The position numbers were made by a program, and so were the translations under genes. This document shows positions 1-7,526 of a DNA stretch of 64,000 bases, piece by piece. The stretch's first letter is position 1, and the number at the start of each line of letters is the position of its first letter. The notes below the pieces were generated by a model. The model searched no databases. It saw only the letters and a program-made list of their open reading frames with translations, and was not told the origin of the DNA. Source of the stretch: an uncultured Chlamydiae bacterium (lineage in GTDB: Bacteria; Chlamydiota; Chlamydiia; Chlamydiales; CALBHK01); NCBI GenBank assembly GCA_937894565.1, contig CALBHK010000018.1, forward strand, positions 1-64,000, read 5' to 3'.

Positions 1-195
1 GCTAGTAACACTTAATCCGCACCCATAATCATATATGTACCCGTCATACATCTTGTTAACAATGAAATTAGGGCGTTGCCAATACTTAAATTCACCCGTG
101 TTTTTGTCTATATTAGCTATTAGCGTGTTACTGTCTATATCCTCAAATAATTTGAAACCATCTTTCGTCAATACTTCAGTGTCATTGGTAAAACA
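1..195 (-). other. Intein 2 in ThyX, N-terminal 65 residues only
   Basis: Starting at the Cys codon 193-195 the translation is CFTNDTEVLTKDGFKLFEDI followed by ANIDKNTGEFKYW. This is a textbook intein block A with the usual following beta strands. The preceding extein ends CEHQH. In ThyX the next conserved element should be SPFEH, so the insertion point would lie just upstream of it. The rest of the intein, including block B and any endonuclease, lies beyond base 1. Confidence 0.82.
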
Positions 196-1671
196 ATGCT
201 GGTGTTCACACAACATATCACTCAACTTAACGTCCTTAACTGGATCAGGATTGCTCATATCATGATTTAAATAGGATGTTCTAGCACAACGGGCTGATGA
301 GCATTTGAGCGCTATTTCTAACCCATTCTCGGTGCTTAAATCAAACTCCTGTGGCTTGACGAGCGGCAGGTGCCACTCTCCTGACCGTAGCCGGTTGGGT
401 ATCGACGAGTCCATTGCGTCTTTAATCGCTAACGCTAACTGCTGCATCTCCGGTTGGGCATCGTGGTGCAACCTCAAATTAAAGAAGTTTTCCCATTCTG
501 TAGCTGTAACAATAACTTTTATGTATTGATATGGCATTAATACACGGTTTGCTATCTGTTTATGCACTCCATCTTCTGCAAATGCCTCAGCCCAAAAAAC
601 CGCGCTTTCACAAGCACCATTCCAGGTAATTATTGCATTACGTATATTTTGCGAATCCAATTCCTCATCTGCCTGCATGCCTGGTTTATCTTTGCCCCAG
701 TAATTCGGCACAAAAGGATTTTTCTCGACTTGCTCTATAATTTTGCGCGTTGGTATCGCTCTATTGCTAGCAGCATTCCTACTGTTATGTACCACAATGC
801 CATTGGCTATAAAATTTTCATACTCACTATCCATCTCTAAATCAAATGTTTCTTTATGTCCTAAAGATTTAATAGATTGCAATAATTCAGGCTTGCCATA
901 AAGATAAGTTCCCCCTTTCCACCACTGTATTCTGTGTCTTTCTTGATGACAGTCTTTGCACAATGCAACAATATTATTGTAATCAAATGTTTTTGACTCA
1001 TCCATATATACAGGAATTACATGGTGTAAATCGTGAGCGGCAATAAGTAGTTCAGTACCGCAGTCATAACAACTAAAGTTTTGGTCTATTAACTTATCTT
1101 GTCGAATTTGATTCAGCCAAGTTGATTTACATTTATAACCAAATTTATTTAATCGGATTGGATAATTTACATCTTCGTCTAATTTCCCAAAAGCTCTAGT
1201 TATAATGTAGTCTTTATCAACTTCTAATTCTTCTATTCTTTTCCACCCATCTACTGTTAAAATCCTATGATCTTTACTACCAGCCACTGACATTCCGCCA
1301 GCAGTTATTTCAAAAACTTCTTTTCCCCCTGAAATAAAACAATCTCGCACCGTACAGGTTTCTATTTTTTGAGTAGACTCATTTAGTTGTCTGATCCTCA
1401 TATTAGACAACCTATGTCTTAATGATCTTCCTTTGGAATCACCATTAAACCATTTATAGGCAAATTCCCGAAGAGTCATAGTAAATACTCTTTTATATTC
1501 TCCTTGTCCTTTAGGTAAATCAAATTCTAATAATGAATCCCCATCTAAACAGAACATCCGATGAGTCATGAATTCTGCATGCACTATCAATGGATAGCTC
1601 AATTCCATAGTTGTTAATCTAATTCCATCCGTCGATATTGAATCAGCTATTACTTTTGCTGTGATTGTCAT
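1..1671 (-). CDS. thyX: Flavin-dependent thymidylate synthase ThyX interrupted by two inteins (3' end outside window)
   Basis: The minus strand is open from the ATG at 1671 to base 1 (557 codons, no stop). Translation gives a ThyX N-extein (residues 1-40, ending THRMF), an intein at residues 41-296, and a second extein block at 297-492. That block starts SRNAASNRAIP and contains CARTSYLNHD. A second intein starts at Cys493. ThyX makes dTMP from dUMP using FAD, NADPH and methylene-tetrahydrofolate. Joined across intein 1 the extein reads HRMF-SRNAASNRAIP, a variant of the dUMP/FAD-binding signature, so activity should require splicing. The missing 3' end should hold the rest of intein 2 and the final extein. 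The start overlaps the previous stop (ATGA) at the end of the SSB/exonuclease/annealase operon, which fits a role in nucleotide supply for phage DNA synthesis. ThyX and intein calls are strong; splicing is inferred. Confidence 0.93.
   Translation of the reverse strand, partial: MTITAKVIADSISTDGIRLTTMELSYPLIVHAEFMTHRMFCLDGDSLLEFDLPKGQGEYKRVFTMTLREFAYKWFNGDSKGRSLRHRLSNMRIRQLNESTQKIETCTVRDCFISGGKEVFEITAGGMSVAGSKDHRILTVDGWKRIEELEVDKDYIITRAFGKLDEDVNYPIRLNKFGYKCKSTWLNQIRQDKLIDQNFSCYDCGTELLIAAHDLHHVIPVYMDESKTFDYNNIVALCKDCHQERHRIQWWKGGTYLYGKPELLQSIKSLGHKETFDLEMDSEYENFIANGIVVHNSRNAASNRAIPTRKIIEQVEKNPFVPNYWGKDKPGMQADEELDSQNIRNAIITWNGACESAVFWAEAFAEDGVHKQIANRVLMPYQYIKVIVTATEWENFFNLRLHHDAQPEMQQLALAIKDAMDSSIPNRLRSGEWHLPLVKPQEFDLSTENGLEIALKCSSARCARTSYLNHDMSNPDPVKDVKLSDMLCEHQHCFTNDTEVLTKDGFKLFEDIDSNTLIANIDKNTGEFKYWQRPNFIVNKMYDGYIYDYGCGLSVTS
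784..1551 (-). other. Intein 1 in ThyX, with in-frame HNH endonuclease
   Basis: 256 residues. Block A begins at Cys41 (CLDGDSLLEF). A block-B-like motif (GSKDHRIL, near residues 131-138) supplies the conserved His. The middle carries an HNH zinc-type motif (CYDC near 201-204, LHH near 215-217, CKDC near 238-241). The C-terminal block reads FIANGIVVHN with catalytic Asn296, followed by Ser297 as +1 nucleophile. All Hint splicing residues are present, so a spliceable homing intein is expected. It sits between Phe and Ser of the HRMF/SRNAA motif, the kind of conserved active-site position that inteins favour. Confidence 0.92.
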
Positions 1672-1883
1672 CTATTATTATCCTCACGCCTCATATCTAA
1701 CCACCGATCGATCGATTTTGCTGCTTCTACAACATCTTGATATTCATTTTTATATCCGCGCTGACCAGAACATAGTAATTTTTTAATCGCATGTTGCAAC
1801 GCTGGCGATTCAACTCCGTATAAATCAAGTATTCTGTAGATGTCTATCTTGTCTAAATGTTTAACGTCGCGTGTATATGTCAT
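1668..1883 (-). CDS. Small phage protein
   Basis: 71 residues, containing LDKIDIYRILDLYGVESPAL followed by HAIKKLLCSGQRG and an acidic helical end. The layout resembles small phage proteins found beside nucleotide-metabolism and replication genes (a DUF3310-like pattern), but I cannot fix the family. It is coupled by ATGA overlaps to the genes on both sides, so it is probably co-translated with thyX. Function unknown. Confidence 0.72.
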   Translation of the reverse strand: MTYTRDVKHLDKIDIYRILDLYGVESPALQHAIKKLLCSGQRGYKNEYQDVVEAAKSIDRWLDMRREDNNR

Positions 1884-2122
1884 TTATTTATCAGATGATT
1901 GATTAAATGTTTTTCTATGATGTCTTTAATGTGGGTGTTGCATTCCCAATCTTGATCTCCGTGTTTTTCGCAAAGCGATCTAAGCGTTTCAATTGTTTGA
2001 TTTCTTTCAATCGTAAGTTCTGTAACTGAGTAGAAATAATCATATTCAAGTTCTCTCATGCAGTTTTCTATTATTTCTAATAGCGCTTTTTTTCTTCCAT
2101 CTATGTTGTCTTTTTCACTCAT
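1880..2122 (-). CDS. Hypothetical protein
   Basis: 80 residues starting MSEKDNIDGRKK. The ATG at 2122 overlaps the stop of the upstream lipoprotein gene (ATGA), so it is preferred over the Met codon four residues upstream. Strongly helical and charged, no membrane segment, no recognised family. Its stop is ATGA-coupled to the next gene. Confidence 0.65.
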   Translation of the reverse strand: MSEKDNIDGRKKALLEIIENCMRELEYDYFYSVTELTIERNQTIETLRSLCEKHGDQDWECNTHIKDIIEKHLINHLINK

Positions 2123-2460
2123 GATTGTCCGCATTTTTTATTCATATACATCAAATTAAGTGTATTGATTCTTTGGCGATGTGCTTCCATTTCCGTTTTT
2201 TCTGCATTCTTTAGGTCCATAAAAAACCAAGGTATGATTAAAAACCATCCTGCTATACCTAAAGCCACGTTCTTGGCTGTCTTGTCAGCGTCAACTGATA
2301 ACCTGCTTATTTCGTTGTTCGATAGCAGCAATTCGTTCTGGATTTGTTCGCATGTTAGTTCCTTATCTGTAACTTTCATGGCATCGACTGGCCTAGGTGT
2401 GCGTCCAGCGCATGCGGTTAAAACTGTTAGAATTAGTATTGATGCGATTATTTTATTCAC
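2119..2460 (-). CDS. Small lipoprotein with one internal membrane segment
   Basis: 113 residues. A short signal peptide ends in a lipobox (LTAC, Cys17). It is followed by a Cys-containing helix (TCEQIQNELLLSN), a hydrophobic stretch (NVALGIAGWFLIIPWFFMD) and a helical end with NLMYMNKKC. This layout matches a small bacterial lipoprotein family that I recall from proteobacterial chromosomes, so a host-derived accessory gene is plausible. Its place inside the recombination operon suggests early expression, perhaps to alter the envelope or exclude other phages. That role is inference. Confidence 0.75.
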   Translation of the reverse strand: MNKIIASILILTVLTACAGRTPRPVDAMKVTDKELTCEQIQNELLLSNNEISRLSVDADKTAKNVALGIAGWFLIIPWFFMDLKNAEKTEMEAHRQRINTLNLMYMNKKCGQS

Positions 2461-2494
2461 TGCGCTCTCCTTCGATTATTTAAACAGATTAAGA

Positions 2495-2893
2495 TTAAAA
2501 TGGAATATCATCATCAACGGCAGTTGATGCCGTGGAGTGACTTCTTTCTTCTTTTTGTTTTTCACGCTTACCGAGCATTTTCATCGTGTCTGCGATAATC
2601 TCGGTGGTGTAGCGTTCTATATTTTCTTTATCTGTCCATTTGCGCGTTTGTAATTTGCCTTCGATGTAAACCTGCGATCCTTTCTTTAGATACTCACCGC
2701 ATATCTCAGCAAGCTTTCCGAACATAGTCACACGATGCCATTCTGTTTTCTCTTGCTTATCTCCATTCTTATCTTTCCAATTGTCAGTGGTGGCTATAAT
2801 TAAGTTTGCTATAGCATCACCGCCAGATGAATATCTAATTTCTGGATCATTTCCAAGGTTTCCTATTATTGTTGCTCTGTTAACTGATGCCAT
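2495..2893 (-). CDS. ssb: Single-stranded DNA-binding protein
   Basis: 132 residues. The OB-fold runs over residues 1-110, starting [20 protein letters not shown], with the [17 protein letters not shown] strand and the [15 protein letters not shown] segment typical of bacterial SSB. The linker is short and the tail ends DDDIPF, the acidic tip that recruits SSB partners. It binds single-stranded DNA at phage forks and during recombination. It overlaps the exonuclease gene by 14 bases, so the two are translationally coupled. Confidence 0.97.
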   Translation of the reverse strand: MASVNRATIIGNLGNDPEIRYSSGGDAIANLIIATTDNWKDKNGDKQEKTEWHRVTMFGKLAEICGEYLKKGSQVYIEGKLQTRKWTDKENIERYTTEIIADTMKMLGKREKQKEERSHSTASTAVDDDIPF

Positions 2894-3479
2894 TTATAGT
2901 TCCTTTATTACCGTAATTTTCTAAATCAATCTTGAAATCCATCCATCCATCTAACAATTTTTTGAAATAACTGTTATCCGGCATTAATTCCATTTGCGCT
3001 ATCTTTTCTTCTGTACCGTCAGAACACACAAATATTAACTTGCTCGCGCCTGTTACCATCATAATCTGCTGGCATTGCGGCTCATATTCTTTTGGCAATA
3101 TTCCTTTGCTGACTGAATCATGAAGTCTCAAGTTAAATAGCTTGTGTTCGAAAGCAATTGAGCCATTTATTGTTATGCCATCAACTGACGCCATTAAGTC
3201 ACTCATTACATACACAGCAGGAAACAAGTCATCGTTTATTTGTTTTTCAATTATTCTTCTAGCGCTTTCTTCTGCTTCGTGTCCGCGCTGAAAAAGATTA
3301 AGCGTGTAGCTGTTGTATTCTTTTTCAATTCCGGTGTACTTTTTAAAAAGTAGTTCGTCGCGTGTCATGTGTTTTGATATATCTAGCATTGCTGATGCTT
3401 CGCTAGAACTAAAGTAATTATTTCTAAACGCCAGCCATTCATCAGTTCCTTGTTTTAAGTTACAGATTACGCCTGCCAT
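2880..3479 (-). CDS. YqaJ-type (lambda-exonuclease-like) recombination nuclease
   Basis: 199 residues with the PD-(D/E)XK layout of YqaJ nucleases: [19 protein letters not shown] at the N-terminus, [10 protein letters not shown] near residue 65, SVDGI near 98, and FEHK as the catalytic E-x-K. It should resect DNA ends 5' to 3' and hand single strands to the adjacent ERF annealase, a Red-like pair. It overlaps ERF upstream and ssb downstream. Confidence 0.92.
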   Translation of the reverse strand: MAGVICNLKQGTDEWLAFRNNYFSSSEASAMLDISKHMTRDELLFKKYTGIEKEYNSYTLNLFQRGHEAEESARRIIEKQINDDLFPAVYVMSDLMASVDGITINGSIAFEHKLFNLRLHDSVSKGILPKEYEPQCQQIMMVTGASKLIFVCSDGTEEKIAQMELMPDNSYFKKLLDGWMDFKIDLENYGNKGTINGIS

Positions 3480-4048
3480 GATTTAATCTCGTCTATCTGC
3501 TTATCTGTAACCGTGTACTTAGTGCTTAAGATAGATATAAGATCATCGATTGACTTGCCTTTGCTAATAGATTCTTTCCATTTGTTTTTAATTTTAGCAA
3601 AGTTTTCAGCGGATAGATCAGGCAGTTTTGTTTTAATTCCTGATGCAGCGTTTCCATCATAGTCTTCATCTTCTGCGGCAAGTCCAATAATAGCCATGTA
3701 CGCATAGCGGCGCGCATAAGTTAGTGCTGATCCAAGCTCTTGCGGGCCTTGTTTAGTAGATATAATTGGATAGTAACCTCTAATCCATTGTCCTGAGCTG
3801 TGCGTTAGTTGCGTTATAAGCACAGGACGCAAATCTACTGTCTCGTAATCAGTGGATTGACTAATCGCAAGTCCGTTATCTGTTAGTAGTTTTCTTGATG
3901 CGTCTATAACTTCAGGCAATCCTGCATATTTTGATTTATAAAACGGATTATCTTCTTTCTTCTTTGCATGTTTAAGTCCGGCTTGAACTTTAACAAGCGC
4001 AGCGAATAAGTCTTTTATTTCTTCTGTTTGGTAGATGCGCTCAGTCAT
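3467..4048 (-). CDS. erf: ERF-family single-strand annealing protein
   Basis: 193 residues. The ERF core is clear: LFAALVKVQAGLKHAKKK, NPFYKSKYAGLPEVID, the GQWIRGYYPI strand and the signature GSALTYARRYAYMAIIGLAAEDEDYDG near residues 108-133. ERF proteins anneal complementary single strands in circularisation and recombination. The C-terminal 50 residues are less conserved. Its partner nuclease and SSB follow directly. Confidence 0.95.
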   Translation of the reverse strand: MTERIYQTEEIKDLFAALVKVQAGLKHAKKKEDNPFYKSKYAGLPEVIDASRKLLTDNGLAISQSTDYETVDLRPVLITQLTHSSGQWIRGYYPIISTKQGPQELGSALTYARRYAYMAIIGLAAEDEDYDGNAASGIKTKLPDLSAENFAKIKNKWKESISKGKSIDDLISILSTKYTVTDKQIDEIKSWQA

Positions 4049-4053
4049 TTTAT

Positions 4054-4404
4054 TTATTCCTTAAATTTTTCTAGTAACTTATTAAGTTTTTCTATATGAT
4101 CAATCGCGTAGTTTGTGACTTTGATAATGTTGCGTAGCTTTTCTAGTCTTTCTTCAGAAGAAGAAAAACTAAGATCAGAAATATTATTTAATGAATTCTG
4201 TAAATCTTCTTGAGCATATTTATGATTGCTTGATATGCTTTGCAATAAACAATTTCTTAACAAAAAAAGCTCGCATTCAGTAAATTTTTCATTTTCTCTC
4301 ATTTGATCGAATTCCTCTCTATAAAATAATTGACTATTTTGTCTGTCTGCGTGAACAAATTCGATAAATTTGTTCATTAGTATCTTTTTATATTTCTCGT
4401 CCAT
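4054..4404 (-). CDS. Hypothetical helical protein
   Basis: 116 residues, almost wholly helical and charged, ending in a likely coiled coil (ERLEKLRNIIKVTNYAIDHI). No family recognised. It sits just upstream of ERF in the same operon, so a role in recombination or replication is possible but unsupported. Confidence 0.7.
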   Translation of the reverse strand: MDEKYKKILMNKFIEFVHADRQNSQLFYREEFDQMRENEKFTECELFLLRNCLLQSISSNHKYAQEDLQNSLNNISDLSFSSSEERLEKLRNIIKVTNYAIDHIEKLNKLLEKFKE

Positions 4405-4406
4405 GT

Positions 4407-4520
4407 TTACTTGCCTCTCACTATCAAATCAATCCGTCTAAATATAAAGACTCCTTCCACCGCGTCTTTCAAGCTCATTCCTGATTTTTTAAGCCTGAAA
4501 AATAGTTTGATGTATTTCAT
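4407..4520 (-). CDS. Very small basic protein
   Basis: 37 residues (MKYIKLFFRLKKSG to IDLIVRGK). Its ATG overlaps the stop of the upstream gene (ATGA at 4517-4520), the same coupling used along this operon. That is the main evidence that it is real. It is basic and amphipathic. Function unknown. Confidence 0.5.
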   Translation of the reverse strand: MKYIKLFFRLKKSGMSLKDAVEGVFIFRRIDLIVRGK

Positions 4521-4702
4521 TTGTTACTTATCTCGTTTAGTAAACAAATAGCAGATTCTCCATTAAAAGAATTAAGATTTATAAGAGTATTAAATGTGAG
4601 TTTTTTCATGTCAGAACTATTCATAACAATCTTGTTGTCAATTAATTCATCGGCCATTTCTTCAGTTAATGATACGTATTCTTTTAGTAAGTAGTTTTTC
4701 AT
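4517..4702 (-). CDS. Hypothetical protein
   Basis: 61 residues. The start overlaps the preceding stop by four bases. Acidic with several Asn residues (FNTLINLNSFNGES), no membrane segment or known motif. A member of the tightly packed leftward operon of phage A. Confidence 0.6.
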   Translation of the reverse strand: MKNYLLKEYVSLTEEMADELIDNKIVMNSSDMKKLTFNTLINLNSFNGESAICLLNEISNK

Positions 4703-4899
4703 AACTCACCATCCTGATGACAGGCATAAACCAGTTGATCGTTATATCGTTCCATTCCATCATCAAAGCTTTGTTTAAGCACAGCAAGGCACATCATCAC
4801 AACCACCGCAACAAAGCACCAAGTAAATACTTCTAACTTCTCACTTTCTTTTTGCGCTCTAAAGTTTTTTAGATCAGTGTTTTTATCAATTAGTCTCAT
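4699..4899 (-). CDS. Small single-pass membrane protein
   Basis: 66 residues: a charged N-terminus, a hydrophobic helix (VFTWCFVAVVVMMCLAVL), then a short tail with two Tyr and YACHQDGEL. It resembles the protein at 42781-42975 in length, helix position and tail (YESCQGDG). This likely paralogy supports these two now-separated segments belonging to one phage. Function unknown. Confidence 0.65.
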   Translation of the reverse strand: MRLIDKNTDLKNFRAQKESEKLEVFTWCFVAVVVMMCLAVLKQSFDDGMERYNDQLVYACHQDGEL

Positions 4900-4928
4900 A
4901 TAAATTTATATAACTTAATGGTTTTTTA

Positions 4929-5048
4929 TTAATGGCCAGAGCCATCGCCATAGCCATAGCCATCGCCAGAGCCAGAGCCAGAGCCATAGCCATAGCCAGA
5001 GCCATCGCCATCGCCATAGCCATAGCCACTATTATTTACTGTCGCCAT
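4929..5048 (-). CDS. Gly-X repeat protein (5' part from phage B, 3' end from phage A)
   Basis: 39 residues: MATVNNSG followed by alternating Gly with Tyr, Asp or Ser, ending SGH and stop. The ATG overlaps the end of the DUF6948-like gene. Bases 4941-5023 are identical to 42260-42342. If the join is a recombination or assembly crossover, this ORF is a hybrid. Phage B's native protein would instead end SGSKVLED (now at 42227), and phage A's native one would begin MKNLLKINLFAG (now at 42445). Small Gly-rich proteins of this kind follow DUF6948-like genes in both phages. Confidence 0.5.
   Translation of the reverse strand: MATVNNSGYGYGDGDGSGYGYGSGSGSGDGYGYGDGSGH
4934..5028. repeat. GCC-AGA/GCC-ATA/GCC-ATC hexanucleotide-type repeat, left copy
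   Basis: About 95 bases of GCC alternating with AGA, ATA or ATC triplets. Positions 4941-5023 match 42260-42342 base for base (83 bp). This is the left junction between phage A and phage B sequence. Confidence 0.95.
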
Positions 5049-5482
5049 ACCTTAACCGCCTCAATAGAGTCTTTCGCTTTTTTTGTAACGTCTAATATTT
5101 CAATTGCATCAGTTACTAAGATTTTAGAAACAGCTTCTGGAAATTTGCAGTCATTCGGTTTAGTTGTTCCATCAATAGCCATTTGACTAAGTGACGCCGC
5201 TCCCGACCAATACCATAATCGACGAGCCTGTATAATAATTGCTTCTTGTCCGTTTAGTGATTTCAGATATCCAGCAAAAACTCCAGAGCGGTCGCAACGA
5301 ATGATTTTATATTCTAAACCGTTCAACGATTCTGCTTTTGTGTTTTGAGCTGCGCTTTTTAAAACGTACTCTAATCCGTTAATTGTAACTGTGTCTTGCG
5401 TAATGTTCATTTTCTTTACCTTTCGCTTTATTTTGCGTTTAATTGTTTTTTTTATTTTCTTTTTAGTCATCAGTGATTTCAT
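5036..5482 (-). CDS. DUF6948-like phage protein
   Basis: 148 residues as opened from the ATGA-coupled ATG at 5482. The first 24 residues are almost all Lys, Arg and Ile, so the Met at 5410 (MNITQDTVTINGLEYV, preceded by AAAGG) may be the true start. The core contains GYLKSLNGQEAIIIQARRLW, WSGAASLSQMAIDG and KPNDCKFPE, a pattern seen in small phage proteins annotated DUF6948. A diverged counterpart lies at 42423-42791 in phage A, also followed by a Gly-X repeat ORF. Function unknown. Confidence 0.82.
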   Translation of the reverse strand: MKSLMTKKKIKKTIKRKIKRKVKKMNITQDTVTINGLEYVLKSAAQNTKAESLNGLEYKIIRCDRSGVFAGYLKSLNGQEAIIIQARRLWYWSGAASLSQMAIDGTTKPNDCKFPEAVSKILVTDAIEILDVTKKAKDSIEAVKVWRQ

Positions 5483-5676
5483 AAATTATCCAGATATTCG
5501 CATTTCGTTTCATTCATCTCTTCTTTTATTTCTTCCATGGTTTTTATTAATCTTGGCCGAGATCCTCTCAAAGATTTAATTTTCCAAAACAAATCATCAG
5601 CAAACCAAACTCGATAGTCGTTGTCGATTATGTAGATGCTGTCTTTTTCTTCGTTATAATAAACCAGCTCTTTCAC
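5479..5676 (-). CDS. Hypothetical protein
   Basis: 65 residues. The likely start is GTG at 5676, preceded by GGAGG at good spacing and overlapping the previous stop (GTGA). A TTG four codons upstream lies inside the Shine-Dalgarno sequence. Contains VYYNEEKDSIYIIDNDYRVW, a beta-rich stretch. Function unknown. Confidence 0.62.
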   Translation of the reverse strand: MKELVYYNEEKDSIYIIDNDYRVWFADDLFWKIKSLRGSRPRLIKTMEEIKEEMNETKCEYLDNL

Positions 5677-5972
5677 GACTCCCTCCAAGCCTTCAACTCA
5701 GCAAGGGCCTTGCGAGCACCACCACCCATGTCCTGTATTACTGGAGTATCTGGCTTATTGGCGGGTCTAATAACGTGATTGTCTTTGTTTCCATAAAACT
5801 CTAGAGCCTTCTCCAGCTTTTCAATAATACCCGCGCAGTCGTTATGTGCGGCGGTGTACCCAGTTTTATAATCGCTAGTACGCATCCACCAAAGCTCATT
5901 TCTTTCACGACAAAATTTATCGCCGTGCTCGTTTGCTAGCTTATCTCTTCTCTCGAGTTGTTTTTCGGTCAT
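5673..5972 (-). CDS. Hypothetical phage protein
   Basis: 99 residues: a charged N-terminus (MTEKQLERRDKLANEHGDKF), then YKTGYTAAHNDCAGIIEKLEKALEFYGN, a Gly-rich turn (QDMGGGARKALAEL) and a short helix. The GYTAAH plus EKALEFYGN pattern recurs in small accessory proteins of phage early operons. No function assigned. Confidence 0.68.
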   Translation of the reverse strand: MTEKQLERRDKLANEHGDKFCRERNELWWMRTSDYKTGYTAAHNDCAGIIEKLEKALEFYGNKDNHVIRPANKPDTPVIQDMGGGARKALAELKAWRES

Positions 5973-5975
5973 AAA

Positions 5976-6215
5976 TCAAATCCAAATTGTTTCAATATTT
6001 TCTGCATCTTTAGCTCCGCAAAAATGTTTTAACCATTCTACAAAATTGTAATATTTTGGACCTTCGAGATTTCTATATTTTGGCAGGTAAACATATTCAT
6101 ACCATTTCTCATATTCTTTGCGTTTCGATTTTAAATCTATGTTTTGATTCAATTCAATAATTTCACAACTGGCGTCGGCCCAGTCGCCACCAGAGTAAAT
6201 TGCTACGATTTTCAT
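5976..6215 (-). CDS. Hypothetical protein
   Basis: 79 residues: MKIVAIYSGGDWADASCEII, then a Tyr- and Trp-rich middle (EYEKWYEYVYLPKYRN) and a Cys-containing end (HFCGAKDAENIE). SGGDW superficially recalls a PP-loop, but the protein is far too short for such an enzyme. Function unknown. ATGA-coupled to the gene downstream. Confidence 0.62.
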   Translation of the reverse strand: MKIVAIYSGGDWADASCEIIELNQNIDLKSKRKEYEKWYEYVYLPKYRNLEGPKYYNFVEWLKHFCGAKDAENIETIWI

Positions 6216-6502
6216 TTCAGCTCCCCTAATTTATTTTCAACTGCTGCGAGGGTAGAATCTATTAATTGTTCAAGCGGTTGATTTTGCGCAATCATCGCAA
6301 CACCTGCACAAAGTCTTAAAATTTGGTCCTGTCGTTTTACAATCTCAAGAAGTTGTTTCATTATTTCTACGTCGATTGAGTGTTGATAGCGAGCGCCCTC
6401 AGCATGTGAAAACTCATCAAGAGCAAAATGATGTTTTTGGTCTATTACATTAAATTGCTCGTGTACGGCTGGCTCATCAAACTCTAGGAAACTGTGATTC
6501 AT
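6212..6502 (-). CDS. Hypothetical protein
   Basis: 96 residues. The N-terminal half is His-rich (NVIDQKHHFALDEFSHAEGARYQHS) and the C-terminal half helical (MKQLLEIVKRQDQILRLC). No membrane helix. Stop and start overlaps tie it to both neighbours. Function unknown. Confidence 0.62.
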   Translation of the reverse strand: MNHSFLEFDEPAVHEQFNVIDQKHHFALDEFSHAEGARYQHSIDVEIMKQLLEIVKRQDQILRLCAGVAMIAQNQPLEQLIDSTLAAVENKLGELK

Positions 6503-6768
6503 CGCTTACCCTTTTTTTCGAGCTGCTCAATACGATTTGCGAGCGCCTGAATTCGCATTTCTGCTATAGCGTAATTTTCGCTAATTTTTGAATCAAGGCG
6601 GTCATTACTTAAATAAGACATTATAGTTCTTTGATAAACTGTATTGCACCTATCTACAAATTCTTGATGTCGCGCTTGTGTGGCATCATAAAAATTCACC
6701 AGCCGCATAATGACAGAAATAATTAAAGCCCCAATTACTGCGCCTATTGCTATTTGCATCCAATCCAT
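6499..6768 (-). CDS. Membrane-anchored coiled-coil protein
   Basis: 89 residues: an N-terminal transmembrane helix (IAIGAVIGALIISVIMRLV) and a C-terminal coiled coil (YAIAEMRIQALANRIEQLEKKG). The topology resembles small phage inner-membrane proteins such as spanin-like or exclusion proteins, but there is no specific match. It lies next to two other small membrane proteins (6768-6896 and 6896-7279), suggesting a membrane-directed set. Confidence 0.62.
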   Translation of the reverse strand: MDWMQIAIGAVIGALIISVIMRLVNFYDATQARHQEFVDRCNTVYQRTIMSYLSNDRLDSKISENYAIAEMRIQALANRIEQLEKKGKR

Positions 6769-6896
6769 TATCGTCTCCCAATCATTGTTTTAAAAATAAA
6801 TAAAAAAAAATGAACCAAACAAAACACAAATACGACATTGAATATAAAAAGCATAAAAAGGTGATCCCAAGATAAATTATTAATCGTGTTGGTCAT
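6768..6896 (-). CDS. Very small membrane protein
   Basis: 42 residues dominated by one hydrophobic helix (LFMLFIFNVVFVFCLVHFFL). It is tiled between neighbours with TAATG overlaps at both ends (6894-6898 and 6766-6770), so it is very likely translated. Function unknown. Confidence 0.58.
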   Translation of the reverse strand: MTNTINNLSWDHLFMLFIFNVVFVFCLVHFFLFIFKTMIGRR

Positions 6897-7279
6897 TATT
6901 TACCCCCGCAAGTCGATTTGTGTCGTTTCTTTGGTTGAGTCATTTTTGGAACCTTAACGGGCTTCTGCTCTAACGTCTCAGGATCTACGATTTGGATTAT
7001 TGTATATTCGCGACATTCTTCTTTCGGCTTTACTGTTGGAGGGGCGGAAAAGAAAACCATTGTTGAGACAAAAACCATTCCTAACATGATAGCGATGGGA
7101 TCAATGAAGCCTTTATTATTCTTATTGATCGAAGAGATTAACTCGTTGATTCGCAAAGTTTTCTTTTCTGATCGCTTAAGCCAAACCCACGCGCATGTAT
7201 TTGCAATCCCTAAAAAGATACAGAAGAAAATTAAATATTCCTTCCAAGTCATCGCGTTAATTATTTCTAACAAGTTCAT
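6896..7279 (-). CDS. Two-helix membrane protein
   Basis: 127 residues from the ATG at 7279, preceded by AAAGGAG. Two predicted membrane helices (YLIFFCIFLGIANTCAWVW and IAIMLGMVFVSTMVFFSA) are separated by about 28 polar residues, followed by a Pro- and Lys-rich tail with CREYTII and STCGGK. A holin-like or superinfection-related role is possible, but it lies in the early arm away from the lysin. Function unknown. Confidence 0.65.
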   Translation of the reverse strand: MNLLEIINAMTWKEYLIFFCIFLGIANTCAWVWLKRSEKKTLRINELISSINKNNKGFIDPIAIMLGMVFVSTMVFFSAPPTVKPKEECREYTIIQIVDPETLEQKPVKVPKMTQPKKRHKSTCGGK

Positions 7280-7346
7280 TTTTTTTACTCCTTTAAAAAG
7301 TTCCGGGGACACAAGACCGGCCCGGCCCGGGGGTACACCAAAAAAT

Positions 7347-7526
7347 TCAGCAATTTGTTTTTTGTGTTAAGTCCGTTGTGCTCGGATTTGTTATAGGTTT
7401 AGTCGGCGGCTTTTTATCATAGTCCTTACCGCGATTGTTAAATGGGTGAACGTATTCTTTGTAATTTTCCACGCGCTTAATTTTACCGCCACGCTTTAAA
7501 AATTCTTCGATGGTTTCAGTTTTCAA
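7347..7526 (-). CDS. Small phage protein with TTG start
   Basis: 59 residues. The TTG at 7526 overlaps the previous stop (TTGA). The N-terminus TETIEEFLKRGGKIKRVE has the TIEEFLxRGGKI pattern common in tiny phage and host regulatory proteins. The C-terminus is Pro- and Thr-rich. Likely cytoplasmic; function unknown. Confidence 0.55.
   Translation of the reverse strand: MKTETIEEFLKRGGKIKRVENYKEYVHPFNNRGKDYDKKPPTKPITNPSTTDLTQKTNC

Noticed and set aside
35..840. Plus-strand ORFs over the first 840 bases
   Set aside because: They lie antisense to an uninterrupted ThyX/intein reading frame and have no recognisable content.
5976..6215. PP-loop ATPase based on SGGDW
   Set aside because: Only 79 residues and the motif lacks the SGGxDS pattern.
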